A stretch of 64,000 nucleotides of DNA from Candidatus Poseidoniaceae archaeon. GTDB taxonomy: Archaea; Thermoplasmatota; Poseidoniia; Poseidoniales; Poseidoniaceae. Below are positions 54,997-64,000 of the stretch, in pieces. Location of the stretch: NCBI GenBank assembly GCA_016777125.1, contig JADHSC010000001.1, forward strand, positions 109,234 through 173,233, written 5' to 3'. The notes beneath the pieces were generated by a model. That model ran no database searches, was not told the DNA's origin, and was given only the letters and a program-made list of their open reading frames with translations. The position numbers were made by a program, and so were the translations under genes. Position 1 is the stretch's first letter. The number at the start of each line of letters is the position of its first letter.

Positions 54997-56169
54997 TTGG
55001 ATTCGCGGGGTGGAATGATGGGAGTAAAACTGGGACCTGCTGGCGTACCTTTGTCATGCAAAGGGCGTACAATTGTTGAAGGAATGGATGACATCATAGC
55101 CCTTGGTCTTGAGACCATGGAAGCACAAACAGTTCGGCTCATTCAACCTCAACATTTCGAGCAATATTGGCAAGCAGGGGTTCTTGCGAACAAAGCTGAC
55201 TTTGAGATGAACATTCACGGACCATACTATGCTGAACTCCTCGGAGATCGAGTTGCACGTGGACGCTCTCTTGCCAAGATCGAATCTACGCTACAAGCCG
55301 CTCGAACAATCAATGCACGTCACATCACTCTGCATACTGGACACTATGGTGATTTTGGGCGAGGTACCGCTGCAAATGAACAAGTTGCAAACATCTTTTC
55401 CAGTGTCGTACAGCGCGTCCATGATATCTGGCATGATGATGAGGATGAATTCCCTGTGTTTCCTTGGATAAAGGACGGCACGCCGTCAAAGATTGGTGTT
55501 GAAACATCAGGACGACAAGAACTGTGGGGAAGTCTCGAAGAAGTTCTCGAGGTGGTCAATCACGTCGAAGGAACAATCCCTGTTCTCAACATCGCACACA
55601 TTCACGCTCGTGGTCATGGTCGAATGAAGACCTCAGAAGATTATGGTGAATTGTTTGACATGGTTCGCGAATCTATTGGTACAAAGGAGTTCTATTGTCA
55701 CTTCTCTGGCGTCGAACATCGAACTGGAAATGCAATGCACTACACTCAAATCAAGAAGTCCGATCTCAACTTTGAACCTCTAGCTGAATTCATTGTTGAA
55801 GATGGAGGATGGTTAGACATCACCCTCATTTCAGATTCACCGCTTCTCGAACACGATGCTATGTACATGCTTCAGAACATTGACAAAGCCAAGCACAGGC
55901 AACTTGAGCGAAAAGCACGAGAAGACCGTCGAAGAGCACTTGCTGCTCAGACTGGAACCTCTGTTGAAGATATTCAGCGCAGGGAAGAAGAAATGGCAAA
56001 ACTTCGTCAGCAAGATGGCGCTTCAGAACCCGTTGCTGAAGCACCTGTCATTGAGCCTGTAAAAGAAGAAAAGAAGGCCCAAAAGAAACCTACTAAGGCG
56101 GCTTCCAAGAAGAAGGCTGCTGCTGAAGAGATTTCGTTTGAAGAAGACGATGATGATGATTTATTCTGA
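54997..56169 (+). CDS. AP endonuclease family 2 / endonuclease IV-like TIM barrel with Lys/Asp-rich tail
   Basis: VKLGPAGVPLSCKG...DFEMNIHGPYYAELLG..RHITLHTGHYGDFG..KIGVETSGRQELWGSLEEVLEVV; C-tail KKAQKKPTKAASKKKAAAEEISFEEDDDDDLF. Confidence 0.8.
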   Translation: MDSRGGMMGVKLGPAGVPLSCKGRTIVEGMDDIIALGLETMEAQTVRLIQPQHFEQYWQAGVLANKADFEMNIHGPYYAELLGDRVARGRSLAKIESTLQAARTINARHITLHTGHYGDFGRGTAANEQVANIFSSVVQRVHDIWHDDEDEFPVFPWIKDGTPSKIGVETSGRQELWGSLEEVLEVVNHVEGTIPVLNIAHIHARGHGRMKTSEDYGELFDMVRESIGTKEFYCHFSGVEHRTGNAMHYTQIKKSDLNFEPLAEFIVEDGGWLDITLISDSPLLEHDAMYMLQNIDKAKHRQLERKAREDRRRALAAQTGTSVEDIQRREEEMAKLRQQDGASEPVAEAPVIEPVKEEKKAQKKPTKAASKKKAAAEEISFEEDDDDDLF

Positions 56170-56260
56170 TTCGGAGACGTACTTACCCTATGGAAACCAA
56201 TTCTTCTACCTCATATCGTAGGCAATGCACATAAGTGCAAGTAATCCGAGGATTAACAGC

Positions 56261-57259
56261 ATGGCACATATCGCAGTATTAGGCTTAGGTAATTGGGGGA
56301 CAGCAATCGCACGTTTGTGGTTACTGGAAGGCCATCATGTGAAAGGATGGACGATCGAACAAGAAGTCTATGAGTCCATCATGATGGATGGTATGAATCG
56401 AAAATATCTACCAGACCAGTCAGTCGAAGGATTGGATGTCACTATGCGTCTTGAAGAAGCGATGGAAGGTGTAGAAATTGTTGTCTTAGCAATTCCATCC
56501 TCTGTTATCCTAAACGTTGTAACTGACGTCATACCACATCTAAGGCCCGGCCATGTTCTTCTCGACCTAGCAAAAGGACTTGCTCCAGGTAAGCGGCTCA
56601 TCTCTGAAGCCATTCATGAAGCTCTCCGTGAAGCAGGTTGTTCAAATCCACTTGCAGTCCTTACAGGGCCAACTATCGCCCCAGAGGCCGCAAGTGGTGT
56701 CATGACGACTGCTCTGGTAGCATCTGAGGATGTTTCAGTTGCAAAACGTTTAGCTGAAACGCTTTCCACACCAACGCTTCTCCTTCATGCTGCTTCTGAT
56801 CCAGAAGGTGCTGAATTATGGGGCGCATTCAAGAACGTCGTCGCCCTTGCTTGCGGACTGGTTGATGGTTTGAAAACAACAGGAACCCTTGGTGGTGACA
56901 ATCTAAAGGCTGCTATTTTTAGTGCTGGATTCAAAGAAGGATGCATCCTTCTCCCACTCTTAGGAGCAAAGGCAGAGGTTGCATTCGGACCTGCGGGTCT
57001 TGGAGACATGTACGTTACGTCGACGTCTCCATTTGGCAGAAACAGATCTATGGGCGAAAAACTTGGAACTGGATTGTCCCTTGAAGAGGCACTCGAAGAA
57101 ATGACAATGGTTGCTGAAGGCGTTCGTGCTGCTCGTATGTTCAGAGATCGAGCAATTGATCAATCGATTAACATTCCATTTACAAAAGCACTCAATACTC
57201 TGCTTGATGGTGATATCGATGCAGAAGAGTGCTGTCGTAGAATGGTTCTCTTAGGCTAA
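56261..57259 (+). CDS. gpsA: NAD(P)-dependent glycerol-3-phosphate dehydrogenase, bacterial GpsA family
   Basis: AVLGLGNWGTAIARLWLLEGHHVKGW, VLTGPTIAPEAASGV, ELWGAFKNVVALACGLVDGLKTTGTLGGDNLKAAIFSAGF, GPAGLGDMYVTSTSPFGRNRSMGEKLG; ORF track start 56225. Confidence 0.93.
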   Translation: MAHIAVLGLGNWGTAIARLWLLEGHHVKGWTIEQEVYESIMMDGMNRKYLPDQSVEGLDVTMRLEEAMEGVEIVVLAIPSSVILNVVTDVIPHLRPGHVLLDLAKGLAPGKRLISEAIHEALREAGCSNPLAVLTGPTIAPEAASGVMTTALVASEDVSVAKRLAETLSTPTLLLHAASDPEGAELWGAFKNVVALACGLVDGLKTTGTLGGDNLKAAIFSAGFKEGCILLPLLGAKAEVAFGPAGLGDMYVTSTSPFGRNRSMGEKLGTGLSLEEALEEMTMVAEGVRAARMFRDRAIDQSINIPFTKALNTLLDGDIDAEECCRRMVLLG

Positions 57260-57301
57260 GGCCGATTTCCTCATATGTTGGAAGTTTATCCTCCGTACAT
57301 G

Positions 57302-57526
57302 GCAGATGACCAAAGTACCGATTTGGATGAATTTGAAACGGGTCTCTTGACATGGTTGGTTGAATCTGACTTTCATGTTGAACCATGGTCAACATCAAAG
57401 GCTGCTAAAGCATTCATGGTTGATGAAGACACCATCTACGAGGCCGTAGCCTCTCTTTCTCGTAAAGTTCCTAACCGAATTCAAATCTTTTACAAGAACG
57501 GTGCATTGCACATCGCTGCAGATTGA
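57302..57526 (+). CDS. Small protein, possible winged-helix-like
   Basis: Short frame MADDQSTDLDEFETGLLTWLVESDFHVEPWSTSKAAKAFMVDEDTIYEAVASLSRK between gpsA and phnE; start uncertain (ORF track from 57275). Confidence 0.45.
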   Translation, partial: ADDQSTDLDEFETGLLTWLVESDFHVEPWSTSKAAKAFMVDEDTIYEAVASLSRKVPNRIQIFYKNGALHIAAD

Positions 57527-57527
57527 A

Positions 57528-58439
57528 TCACTCTACATCAGTTGAAGCCCTACGCTTCTTCCATAATTTGATCATGCCTCTCAACCATGTTGGTCGGCGT
57601 ACGTCTCCTTCATCAGTGACGAAAGAACGAATCATTAAGGAGAGTAAATCAATGATAACTACAACAAAGAAGATAATGATCAGGAGAGCCAAAACCTTGT
57701 CATATTGTAAAAATTTCAGATAGGTTGTGATGTAATATCCAATCCCACCTGCACCTACAATTCCGATGACTGTACCATGACGTACATTGTATTCGAACAT
57801 GAACATCAACTGACTCAAGAGATGGTTCCCTGTTTCGGGAATCACAACAGAAACAACCGTGCTAGGATGTGAAAGTCCCATTGCTCGACTTACTTCCAAG
57901 CAATCACTGGGCATGCCTTCGAAGGCTTCATACTGTAACTTTCCGAGATATCCTACTGTGTAAAAGGTCATTGCTAGGACACCTGCTAACGGACCAAATC
58001 CAATGATAATGACAAAGAGAATTGCCCAAATAAGGGACGGTAGACTTCTTGTTGCCGCAAGAATGAATCTGAACGGAAGTGCGACATAGAGAGGCACAAG
58101 GTTTCGAGCAGCGAGTGATGAAAGACAAAGGGCTCCAATGAAACCGAGCATTGTTGAAACAAAGGCGATTTTGATGGTCTCCATCATTCCAAGATAACCT
58201 ACTGAACAGAATAATTCGATGTCATTCTCACAAACTGGATAGGATTGTGCTTCCAGAACAGACCAATTTGGAGGCCACATGCTTTCTTCCACGAAGATGA
58301 CAAGATTATCCATCCCTCCCTCGAGTCTTCCCCAATCATCTACGAGATCATTGAGGACAAGCCAAGCAAGAATGAGCAGAGAAAGGACTGCAAGAATCCA
58401 TCCTCCTCTCATTCCTCTTCCTCCAAGGATTGTTCCCAT
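57528..58439 (-). CDS. phnE: PhnE-type ABC transporter permease
   Basis: TMLGFIGALCLSSLAARNLVPLYVALPFRFILAATRSLPSLIWAILFVIIIGFGPLAGVLAMTFYTVGYLGKLQYEAFEG. Confidence 0.9.
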   Translation of the reverse strand: MGTILGGRGMRGGWILAVLSLLILAWLVLNDLVDDWGRLEGGMDNLVIFVEESMWPPNWSVLEAQSYPVCENDIELFCSVGYLGMMETIKIAFVSTMLGFIGALCLSSLAARNLVPLYVALPFRFILAATRSLPSLIWAILFVIIIGFGPLAGVLAMTFYTVGYLGKLQYEAFEGMPSDCLEVSRAMGLSHPSTVVSVVIPETGNHLLSQLMFMFEYNVRHGTVIGIVGAGGIGYYITTYLKFLQYDKVLALLIIIFFVVVIIDLLSLMIRSFVTDEGDVRRPTWLRGMIKLWKKRRASTDVE

Positions 58440-59092
58440 TCTTCTAATGAGTAATCATGTAACTGATTGTCTTCGATGACCCAAATTCGCGTAGCAAATA
58501 ACCGAACATTCTCTTCGTGATGCTCCACCATGATGATGGAGGTTCCGTCTTCGAGCAATTGATGCACTGCCTCGATAACGATATCTACATTTTTGTGATC
58601 GAGTTCGCTAAGGAATTCATCAGCAAGGAGAAGTTGTGGTCGTTGGGCAAGAGCTCGAGCAGTTGCTACACGTCGAAGTTGCCCACCTGAAAGTCGGCGG
58701 ACTGGTTCCTTTAATTTGTCTTCAATACCAAGCGCTTTGACCGCTTCATCAACTCGATTTCTGCGTTCCTCAAACATTGTTTTTGAAAAGGAAATACTTG
58801 CTTTTGCTCCAAGAAAGACATTGTGTCGTACACTTGCATGTCGAACCAAACCAAGTCGTTGAGGAATGTAACCTAGTCCACCCTTTTTCTTGGTGTGAAG
58901 TGTTACTTCTCCTTGAAGTGGTTCAACCAGACCAGCAATTGTTCGGATCAATGTCGTCTTACCTATTCCCGAAGGGCCGAGCACAGCGATGATTTCACCA
59001 GGGAGGACTCGGGCAATGACGTTATTGACTAATGCGTCGTTGTAACCAATGTCTACGTTTTTCAACTCTAAAACTGGTTGCTGTATTGACAT
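58409..59092 (-). CDS. phnC: PhnC-type ABC transporter ATP-binding protein
   Basis: Walker A GPSGIGKTTL, signature LSGGQLRRVATARALAQRPQLLLADEF; overlaps phnE. Confidence 0.92.
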   Translation of the reverse strand: MSIQQPVLELKNVDIGYNDALVNNVIARVLPGEIIAVLGPSGIGKTTLIRTIAGLVEPLQGEVTLHTKKKGGLGYIPQRLGLVRHASVRHNVFLGAKASISFSKTMFEERRNRVDEAVKALGIEDKLKEPVRRLSGGQLRRVATARALAQRPQLLLADEFLSELDHKNVDIVIEAVHQLLEDGTSIIMVEHHEENVRLFATRIWVIEDNQLHDYSLEEWEQSLEEEE

Positions 59093-59165
59093 TCGATTCT
59101 CCCCCTTTTGCTGTAACCAAATGCATCTTCTTATTCAATAACGTGGAATTAATGTCGTCTTACAA

Positions 59166-60209
59166 TTAAGCCTCAATACCGTACTTATCTCCAAAATAGG
59201 TTTCGATTCCAGGAACATCCTCAACAAGAGCACCATACGAAGATAGATGTTCCACTGCAGTAGTCTTTACAATAGAAGGAGTGTTGAGAACCGATGATAA
59301 AATTGAGATGCCCTCAGAGGAATTCTTCATCGCAACCAAAGCATCTTGAATCAAGGTCACTTTTCCGCTGTCAAGAAGTTCTGGATTATACATGACTGGA
59401 TGAGATGGGGCTTGACCATAAGATGGAAGCAGAATATACTCTTCTTCATCGAGACACCAATCTTCATTGTCATGTGCATCTGTGTTTGCACAATAGGAGG
59501 CAACTGTTGAATCCTTGACAAAGGCAACATCTCCGACACCTTCAGAGAGGCAACGTAGCGCTCCAGAGTAGGAGTAGTAAGGCGTTCCTGAATCAGGGAT
59601 ACTCGAATCTTCGCTGAAGAAGTTTAGAATTGTTGAGCGTACAGATTCAATATCATCCGAGTCACCAATCACATCTGCATATCCATTTCCAATTAGATGA
59701 CCCATCGGCAGAAGCATACCTGCTGATTTCAACCAACCTGTGTGACAGGATGTTTTTCCTTCTAATAGAGAGAAAGGATCTGTTAAGTCGTTGCTATCAA
59801 GACTGGCATTAGCCATTTCCGACTCTTTCAATACAACTGCATGGGCATCGTAGTACGTACGACCATCACTGTTTTGATCGGCTGCAAGAGCCTCAAGATC
59901 ATATTGTTGCCATCCAATCCAGGCAGCAGCTCCATCCATGAATGCAATATCAGCGTTTCCAAATCGAAGTGCTTGAAGTATTGCTCCTTCAGAATCGACG
60001 GGGTATAATTCGACATTCATGTCGAGAGTATTTGCCAAGTAGTCGGCAAATCGTTGTGGGTTTTCGTCAACATTTGTGTAATCATCTTTCAAGTTGAAAG
60101 CAATAGTCAATGTTTCTTTATCATCATCATCGTTGCCGATACAACCGGCAACAGAGGCAATCAGAATCAAAAAGGCAAGCAGTAGTGGTTTTTTAGTTTG
60201 GTTTCGCAT
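59166..60209 (-). CDS. phnD: PhnD-type substrate-binding lipoprotein
   Basis: Lipobox LIASVAGCIGN; LTIAFNLKDDYTNVDENPQRFADYLANTLDMNVELYPVDSEGAILQALRFGNADIAFMDGAAAWIG. Confidence 0.9.
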   Translation of the reverse strand: MRNQTKKPLLLAFLILIASVAGCIGNDDDDKETLTIAFNLKDDYTNVDENPQRFADYLANTLDMNVELYPVDSEGAILQALRFGNADIAFMDGAAAWIGWQQYDLEALAADQNSDGRTYYDAHAVVLKESEMANASLDSNDLTDPFSLLEGKTSCHTGWLKSAGMLLPMGHLIGNGYADVIGDSDDIESVRSTILNFFSEDSSIPDSGTPYYSYSGALRCLSEGVGDVAFVKDSTVASYCANTDAHDNEDWCLDEEEYILLPSYGQAPSHPVMYNPELLDSGKVTLIQDALVAMKNSSEGISILSSVLNTPSIVKTTAVEHLSSYGALVEDVPGIETYFGDKYGIEA

Positions 60210-60268
60210 GTAGGCATCTCCATTTTCGGCCCCCCTAAAAATAGAATGTACATAAGGTTTCGTATACC

Positions 60269-61162
60269 CTAAACTACTGAATCAATCCAGGTCGAAACAA
60301 GAGTTTCAGCAAACGGATCCGTTGCTAATCCATCATGGAATACCGGACGAACAATGACTACTAAGTCAAGCACTCCGCCCCATCCCGCCACCCCTGTAAT
60401 GACGACTTCTCCTATTTTTGTTCCATCTGAATTTGTACCTGAGGTTGCAAGACAATCGTATACCCAGACGTTCATTTTGACATCTCCTGAAGAAGGTCGG
60501 AATGTATGTTCTTGTGCATCACCTCTTTGTTCGAGTTTGAATTCATCACTATCGATTCGAATGAAGGATACTCGCTCATCTACAATGTCGATTGCTTGTC
60601 GCATTCGTTCGTTCTCAAGGCCTAAGAATGAAGAGATCGCTACGGAAGACTCAGCTTGACTGAATATTCCAAACTGATGAGGCGTACGAATACGTAAGCT
60701 TTGAACTACTTCGAAATTTGATGCGTCTAAGTCATCAACAAGAATCCAGGTGAATTGTTCACTTGCAGGCCATGCTGGAGCATATGGGTTCTCCTTTGCA
60801 AACGGTTCTCCCCATTCCTCTGGTGAGCGTGGTTGATCGCAGGGCATCAACCCAGATAGGCCGAGCATCAAGAATACAATAAATACTGCAATAAGTCGTT
60901 CATTTCGATATTCCTTCCAATCAATTCGTCCTGCTGGACTTACAATGGAGAGCAAAAAGACGAACGGGACAAGGACAAAGAGACCGTATGGAATCAACCA
61001 CAAAGCAGCAATGGCTACGAGAGCGAAATAGGAGGTCTTTGAACCGAGGAATTGCTCAAACGTTTCCGCGTCCTCTCCTCTCCTCCATCGATGAAGCCCG
61101 TAACTAAGCGGTACAGACAGAAAAATGAGGAAGAAGCCAGCAACGCTTGCACCCAATCCCAT
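60269..61162 (-). CDS. Hypothetical membrane protein with extracytoplasmic domain
   Basis: Three N-terminal hydrophobic segments, then soluble domain. Confidence 0.6.
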   Translation of the reverse strand: MGLGASVAGFFLIFLSVPLSYGLHRWRRGEDAETFEQFLGSKTSYFALVAIAALWLIPYGLFVLVPFVFLLSIVSPAGRIDWKEYRNERLIAVFIVFLMLGLSGLMPCDQPRSPEEWGEPFAKENPYAPAWPASEQFTWILVDDLDASNFEVVQSLRIRTPHQFGIFSQAESSVAISSFLGLENERMRQAIDIVDERVSFIRIDSDEFKLEQRGDAQEHTFRPSSGDVKMNVWVYDCLATSGTNSDGTKIGEVVITGVAGWGGVLDLVVIVRPVFHDGLATDPFAETLVSTWIDSVV

Positions 61163-61251
61163 GAACCAAGATTAACATCCTCCATCATATGTATTTGGGA
61201 ACATCAATGGAAAAACAAAGCATTTGAGTGAGGTGACGAGAGAGCCGTATC

Positions 61252-62262
61252 ATGGCAGACAAGGAGGTGATGCAATTTTCATCCGTCAAGTTCCGCCATA
61301 AAGTACCGGCTCCAAAATGGTTCAATCCCTTCAAAAAGCAACACGGTGCAGGAATAGCTGAACTCGATTTTACCTTACAAAGCGGTAAAATCGTCGGTCT
61401 TGTAGGCACAAATGGTGCTGGAAAAACGACGCTTCTTCGAATGATGAGTGGGGTCTTGCCTATTGAATCTGGAAATGTAACCGCCAATGGAACAATTTTA
61501 TCCAGCCAGGAATTGCGAAGACGCGTTGGATTCATGCCGGAACATGTACGCTGGTCTGGTCATGAATCTGTTGAACAAACGCTTGTTGAGTTCGCTTTAT
61601 TGCGAGGTTGTTCCAAAGATTCTGCTATAGAAGTTCTTAACGTCATTGGCCTAAAGAATAGAGCATCATCCCCCTTGGATTCATTGAGCCAAGGCATGAG
61701 GCAACGGCTTTCACTTGGTATTGCATTGCTTGGAACACCGGATGTTCTCGTCCTCGATGAACCGTTCAATGGACTGGATCCTGTTGCAATCGATGCGTTC
61801 AAGCGTTTGCTTCAGTCACTCGCTCGAAAAGGAATTGCAATTGTGATATCGAGCCACCATTTATTCGAATTAGACCAACTCATCGACACCCTTGCTTTAC
61901 TTCATCGTGGCCAGTTAGTCGCCCATGGAACAACGGTTTCTATTCAAGAGAAATTAGGTTTTAAACAACTCGCAGAAGTATGTTTGGACTCGAAATTACC
62001 TAAGAAACTCATGAATGGGCTCGAAGTATTGGAACATTCTTCAACTGACAAAACGCATCATATGATCTTGCAATCTGTTCCTAATAATTTGCTTAAAGAA
62101 ATCGTAGAATCAGGTATAGGCGTCATTACATGGAGAGAAATTCAACCTTCGTTAATCGAGTTACTTTGTGCTGCGACTGGACTTGATCGACAAAGCATAG
62201 GTATGAATGTTGAAAACAGTGCATGGTTACCTATGCGGAAATTACAGGAGGAAGAAGAATGA
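61252..62262 (+). CDS. ABC transporter ATP-binding protein
   Basis: GLVGTNGAGKTTLLRMMSGVLP, SLSQGMRQRLSLGIALLGTPDVLVLDEPFNGLDPVAI. Confidence 0.96.
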   Translation: MADKEVMQFSSVKFRHKVPAPKWFNPFKKQHGAGIAELDFTLQSGKIVGLVGTNGAGKTTLLRMMSGVLPIESGNVTANGTILSSQELRRRVGFMPEHVRWSGHESVEQTLVEFALLRGCSKDSAIEVLNVIGLKNRASSPLDSLSQGMRQRLSLGIALLGTPDVLVLDEPFNGLDPVAIDAFKRLLQSLARKGIAIVISSHHLFELDQLIDTLALLHRGQLVAHGTTVSIQEKLGFKQLAEVCLDSKLPKKLMNGLEVLEHSSTDKTHHMILQSVPNNLLKEIVESGIGVITWREIQPSLIELLCAATGLDRQSIGMNVENSAWLPMRKLQEEEE

Positions 62263-63089
62263 CACCTTCATCTCGAATGTGGAAACTCGTCATGAGTGTA
62301 TTTCGTAAGCGGGTCCTATCGACACGAATGATGATTATGTTGCCAATTCTGTTCCTCTTCATACCTGGTATGGCATGGGGCTTCTCAGATCCAAACATCC
62401 AACTACCGGCTGACCAGATTCCTGAAACCGCTGCAGAGTCCATGTTCTTGGCAAGTATTGGTATTGTCTTTGCAGGAACTATGGCTGCGGTTTTACTGGC
62501 GCACGATGGTATTAGTAAAGACAGACAAAGCGGCGTTCTTGAGGTACGATTATCTCAACCAATGCCTCGATGGAGACAATCAATGATTCTCGTGATTGGA
62601 AACTGGGCAAGTATTGCAGTTCCAGTTACTGTCCTCATGCTCATTTCGATGTGGTTGGTTGGTTATCGAAGTGATATGTGGATTTCTGCTGGCGATTCTA
62701 TCGTGTTTGTTTTGGCAGCTTGGCTTGTTCTTCTTTGGTATACCATCTTCGCCTTACTCGCCTCAAGTTTAGCCAAAGAACAAGGATCTGCAATTGCATT
62801 CTCGATTGGACTTTGGTTCCTCTTCACCTTATTGTGGGTCTTGTTTACGACCCTCATTGCTGCTCTGAATGGCGTTCCTGTGGGTGAATCCAAAGATGCT
62901 TCGTATTCTGTTTTCGAAGGACGCCTTGACCTTCTGTCCCCTAATGGAGTGTACCATCATTTGCTTGAAACTCGATTAGAGGATGTGAACAGAGGTGTTT
63001 CCCCGACGGGAGCCGTTTTAGCAGCATTAGCATGGACCTTTTTCCCACTATTATGGTTTACTCGACGTATCAAAGGCCTTGTACCATGA
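62260..63089 (+). CDS. ABC-2 type transporter permease
   Basis: Six hydrophobic segments; LLAHDGISKDRQSGVLEVRLSQPMPRWRQ; ATGA-type overlap with ATPase gene (ORF track start 62223). Confidence 0.88.
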
Positions 63090-63135
63090 TGTTTTCTAAC
63101 CAAGACTTCATCAATAGAGTCGTACTCGTCATGTC

Positions 63136-64000
63136 ATGATTCCCGTACTTGTGATGCTATTGCTTTCAATTCTCACACCTTCAATAGAGACTTCAACATT
63201 GGAAAATGAGGAGCAAACACAAGCGACATCTGGACGACAAGGAAGCCTTGATGTCGATTGTAGTGGCTATACGTTTGAAGACCTCTTTGAGTATGACTTC
63301 GCCCTGTTTAACCTTGATATCAATGACGACTGGGCAACTGGTGCCATGGATGCGCAAGCATGGGTAAATGGCAGCAAATCTGCAGTTGTACGTGACAATC
63401 TTGATGGATTGTTTGAAGGAGTTCCTGGCGGCGATGATGACTGGATGTCAACAGATGAAAGGGAAGCAGTCCGTTCAATTGGACCGAAGTGCATCGCAGA
63501 CATGGAAACCCGTCTTGGAATCCGTGAAGGTATCGCTCACCGAGGAAGCGTTGACTGGAACGATCTTGAATTTGTTGAAGATGGAATTGCTCTAGACGAG
63601 GTTAACCTCGTTCCTGAAGACCATCCTCAAGAGCGTGCCTGCAGCAGCGCACTTTCTGGGCAAGGATGTAAAGAAGTCCCTGTTACAATCACTGACGATT
63701 TAGAAATTCATTTGCTTACCGATGCGAGTGAAAATCACAATGTTCGATTTGACCAACTACCAAACCAAGGAAGTTCAAACTTTACTCTTGGCATGAATGT
63801 AACAAATATCACAGATGCTCGTCTTGTTTTGACTTTCCCTGTTGAGCAAGGACTCAGAATCGCAGATTTAGGATTCTATGACGACGGTGTATTGCAGGAG
63901 GAACTTGCTACTCCAATCAGTGAGTTCTTGCCAGACGGTCGCCTTCGAGTTGTAGCAGATGTTGATTATCCACTCGGCTCTTACCCAATGATTCGAAATC
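63136..64000 (+). CDS. Secreted protein, partial at window edge
   Basis: MIPVLVMLLLSILTPSIETSTLENEEQTQATSGRQGSLDVDCSGYTFEDLFEYDF... open to window end, follows ABC permease. Confidence 0.65.
   Translation, partial: MIPVLVMLLLSILTPSIETSTLENEEQTQATSGRQGSLDVDCSGYTFEDLFEYDFALFNLDINDDWATGAMDAQAWVNGSKSAVVRDNLDGLFEGVPGGDDDWMSTDEREAVRSIGPKCIADMETRLGIREGIAHRGSVDWNDLEFVEDGIALDEVNLVPEDHPQERACSSALSGQGCKEVPVTITDDLEIHLLTDASENHNVRFDQLPNQGSSNFTLGMNVTNITDARLVLTFPVEQGLRIADLGFYDDGVLQEELATPISEFLPDGRLRVVADVDYPLGSYPMIRN

Noticed and set aside
1-64000. Prophage, IS elements, CRISPR arrays, restriction or toxin-antitoxin systems
   Set aside because: No transposase, integrase, phage structural, Cas or R-M motifs were recognised in any supported reading frame.

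Overview
Gene-dense archaeal chromosome window. Gene content is consistent with a marine Euryarchaeota/Poseidoniales-like (Marine Group II) genome; this lineage call is inference, not a search result. About 59 protein-coding genes and one tRNA-Ser(GCT) can be supported; no rRNA, CRISPR, IS element or prophage was seen. Recognisable modules are: start of a V/A-type ATPase operon (atpH, partial atpI); three tandem KaiC/RecA-like genes (one intact P-loop, two degenerate) next to a pilin-like/lamin-tail protein; haem O/A synthesis (ctaB, ctaA); rpoK; tryptophan 2,3-dioxygenase; purP; a partial archaeal shikimate cluster with aspartate kinase; a MoxR/DUF58/DUF4350-type cluster; a three-subunit molybdenum hydroxylase whose FAD subunit carries a Cys-rich insertion like 4-hydroxybenzoyl-CoA reductase, with XdhC- and MobA-like maturation genes about 10 kb away; two S8 proteases flanking a 1.3-kaa polytopic membrane protein; oligoribonuclease; aquaporin; fused 2-oxoacid dehydrogenase E1; a riboflavin operon mixing archaeal RibL with bacterial-type RibE; bacterial-type GpsA; a PhnDCE-type transporter; and an ABC exporter. 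The most interesting leads are the 4-HBCR-like enzyme, the KaiC-like/pilin-LTD island, the giant membrane protein between proteases, a shared C-terminal sorting-like signal, and the bacterial-type GpsA.
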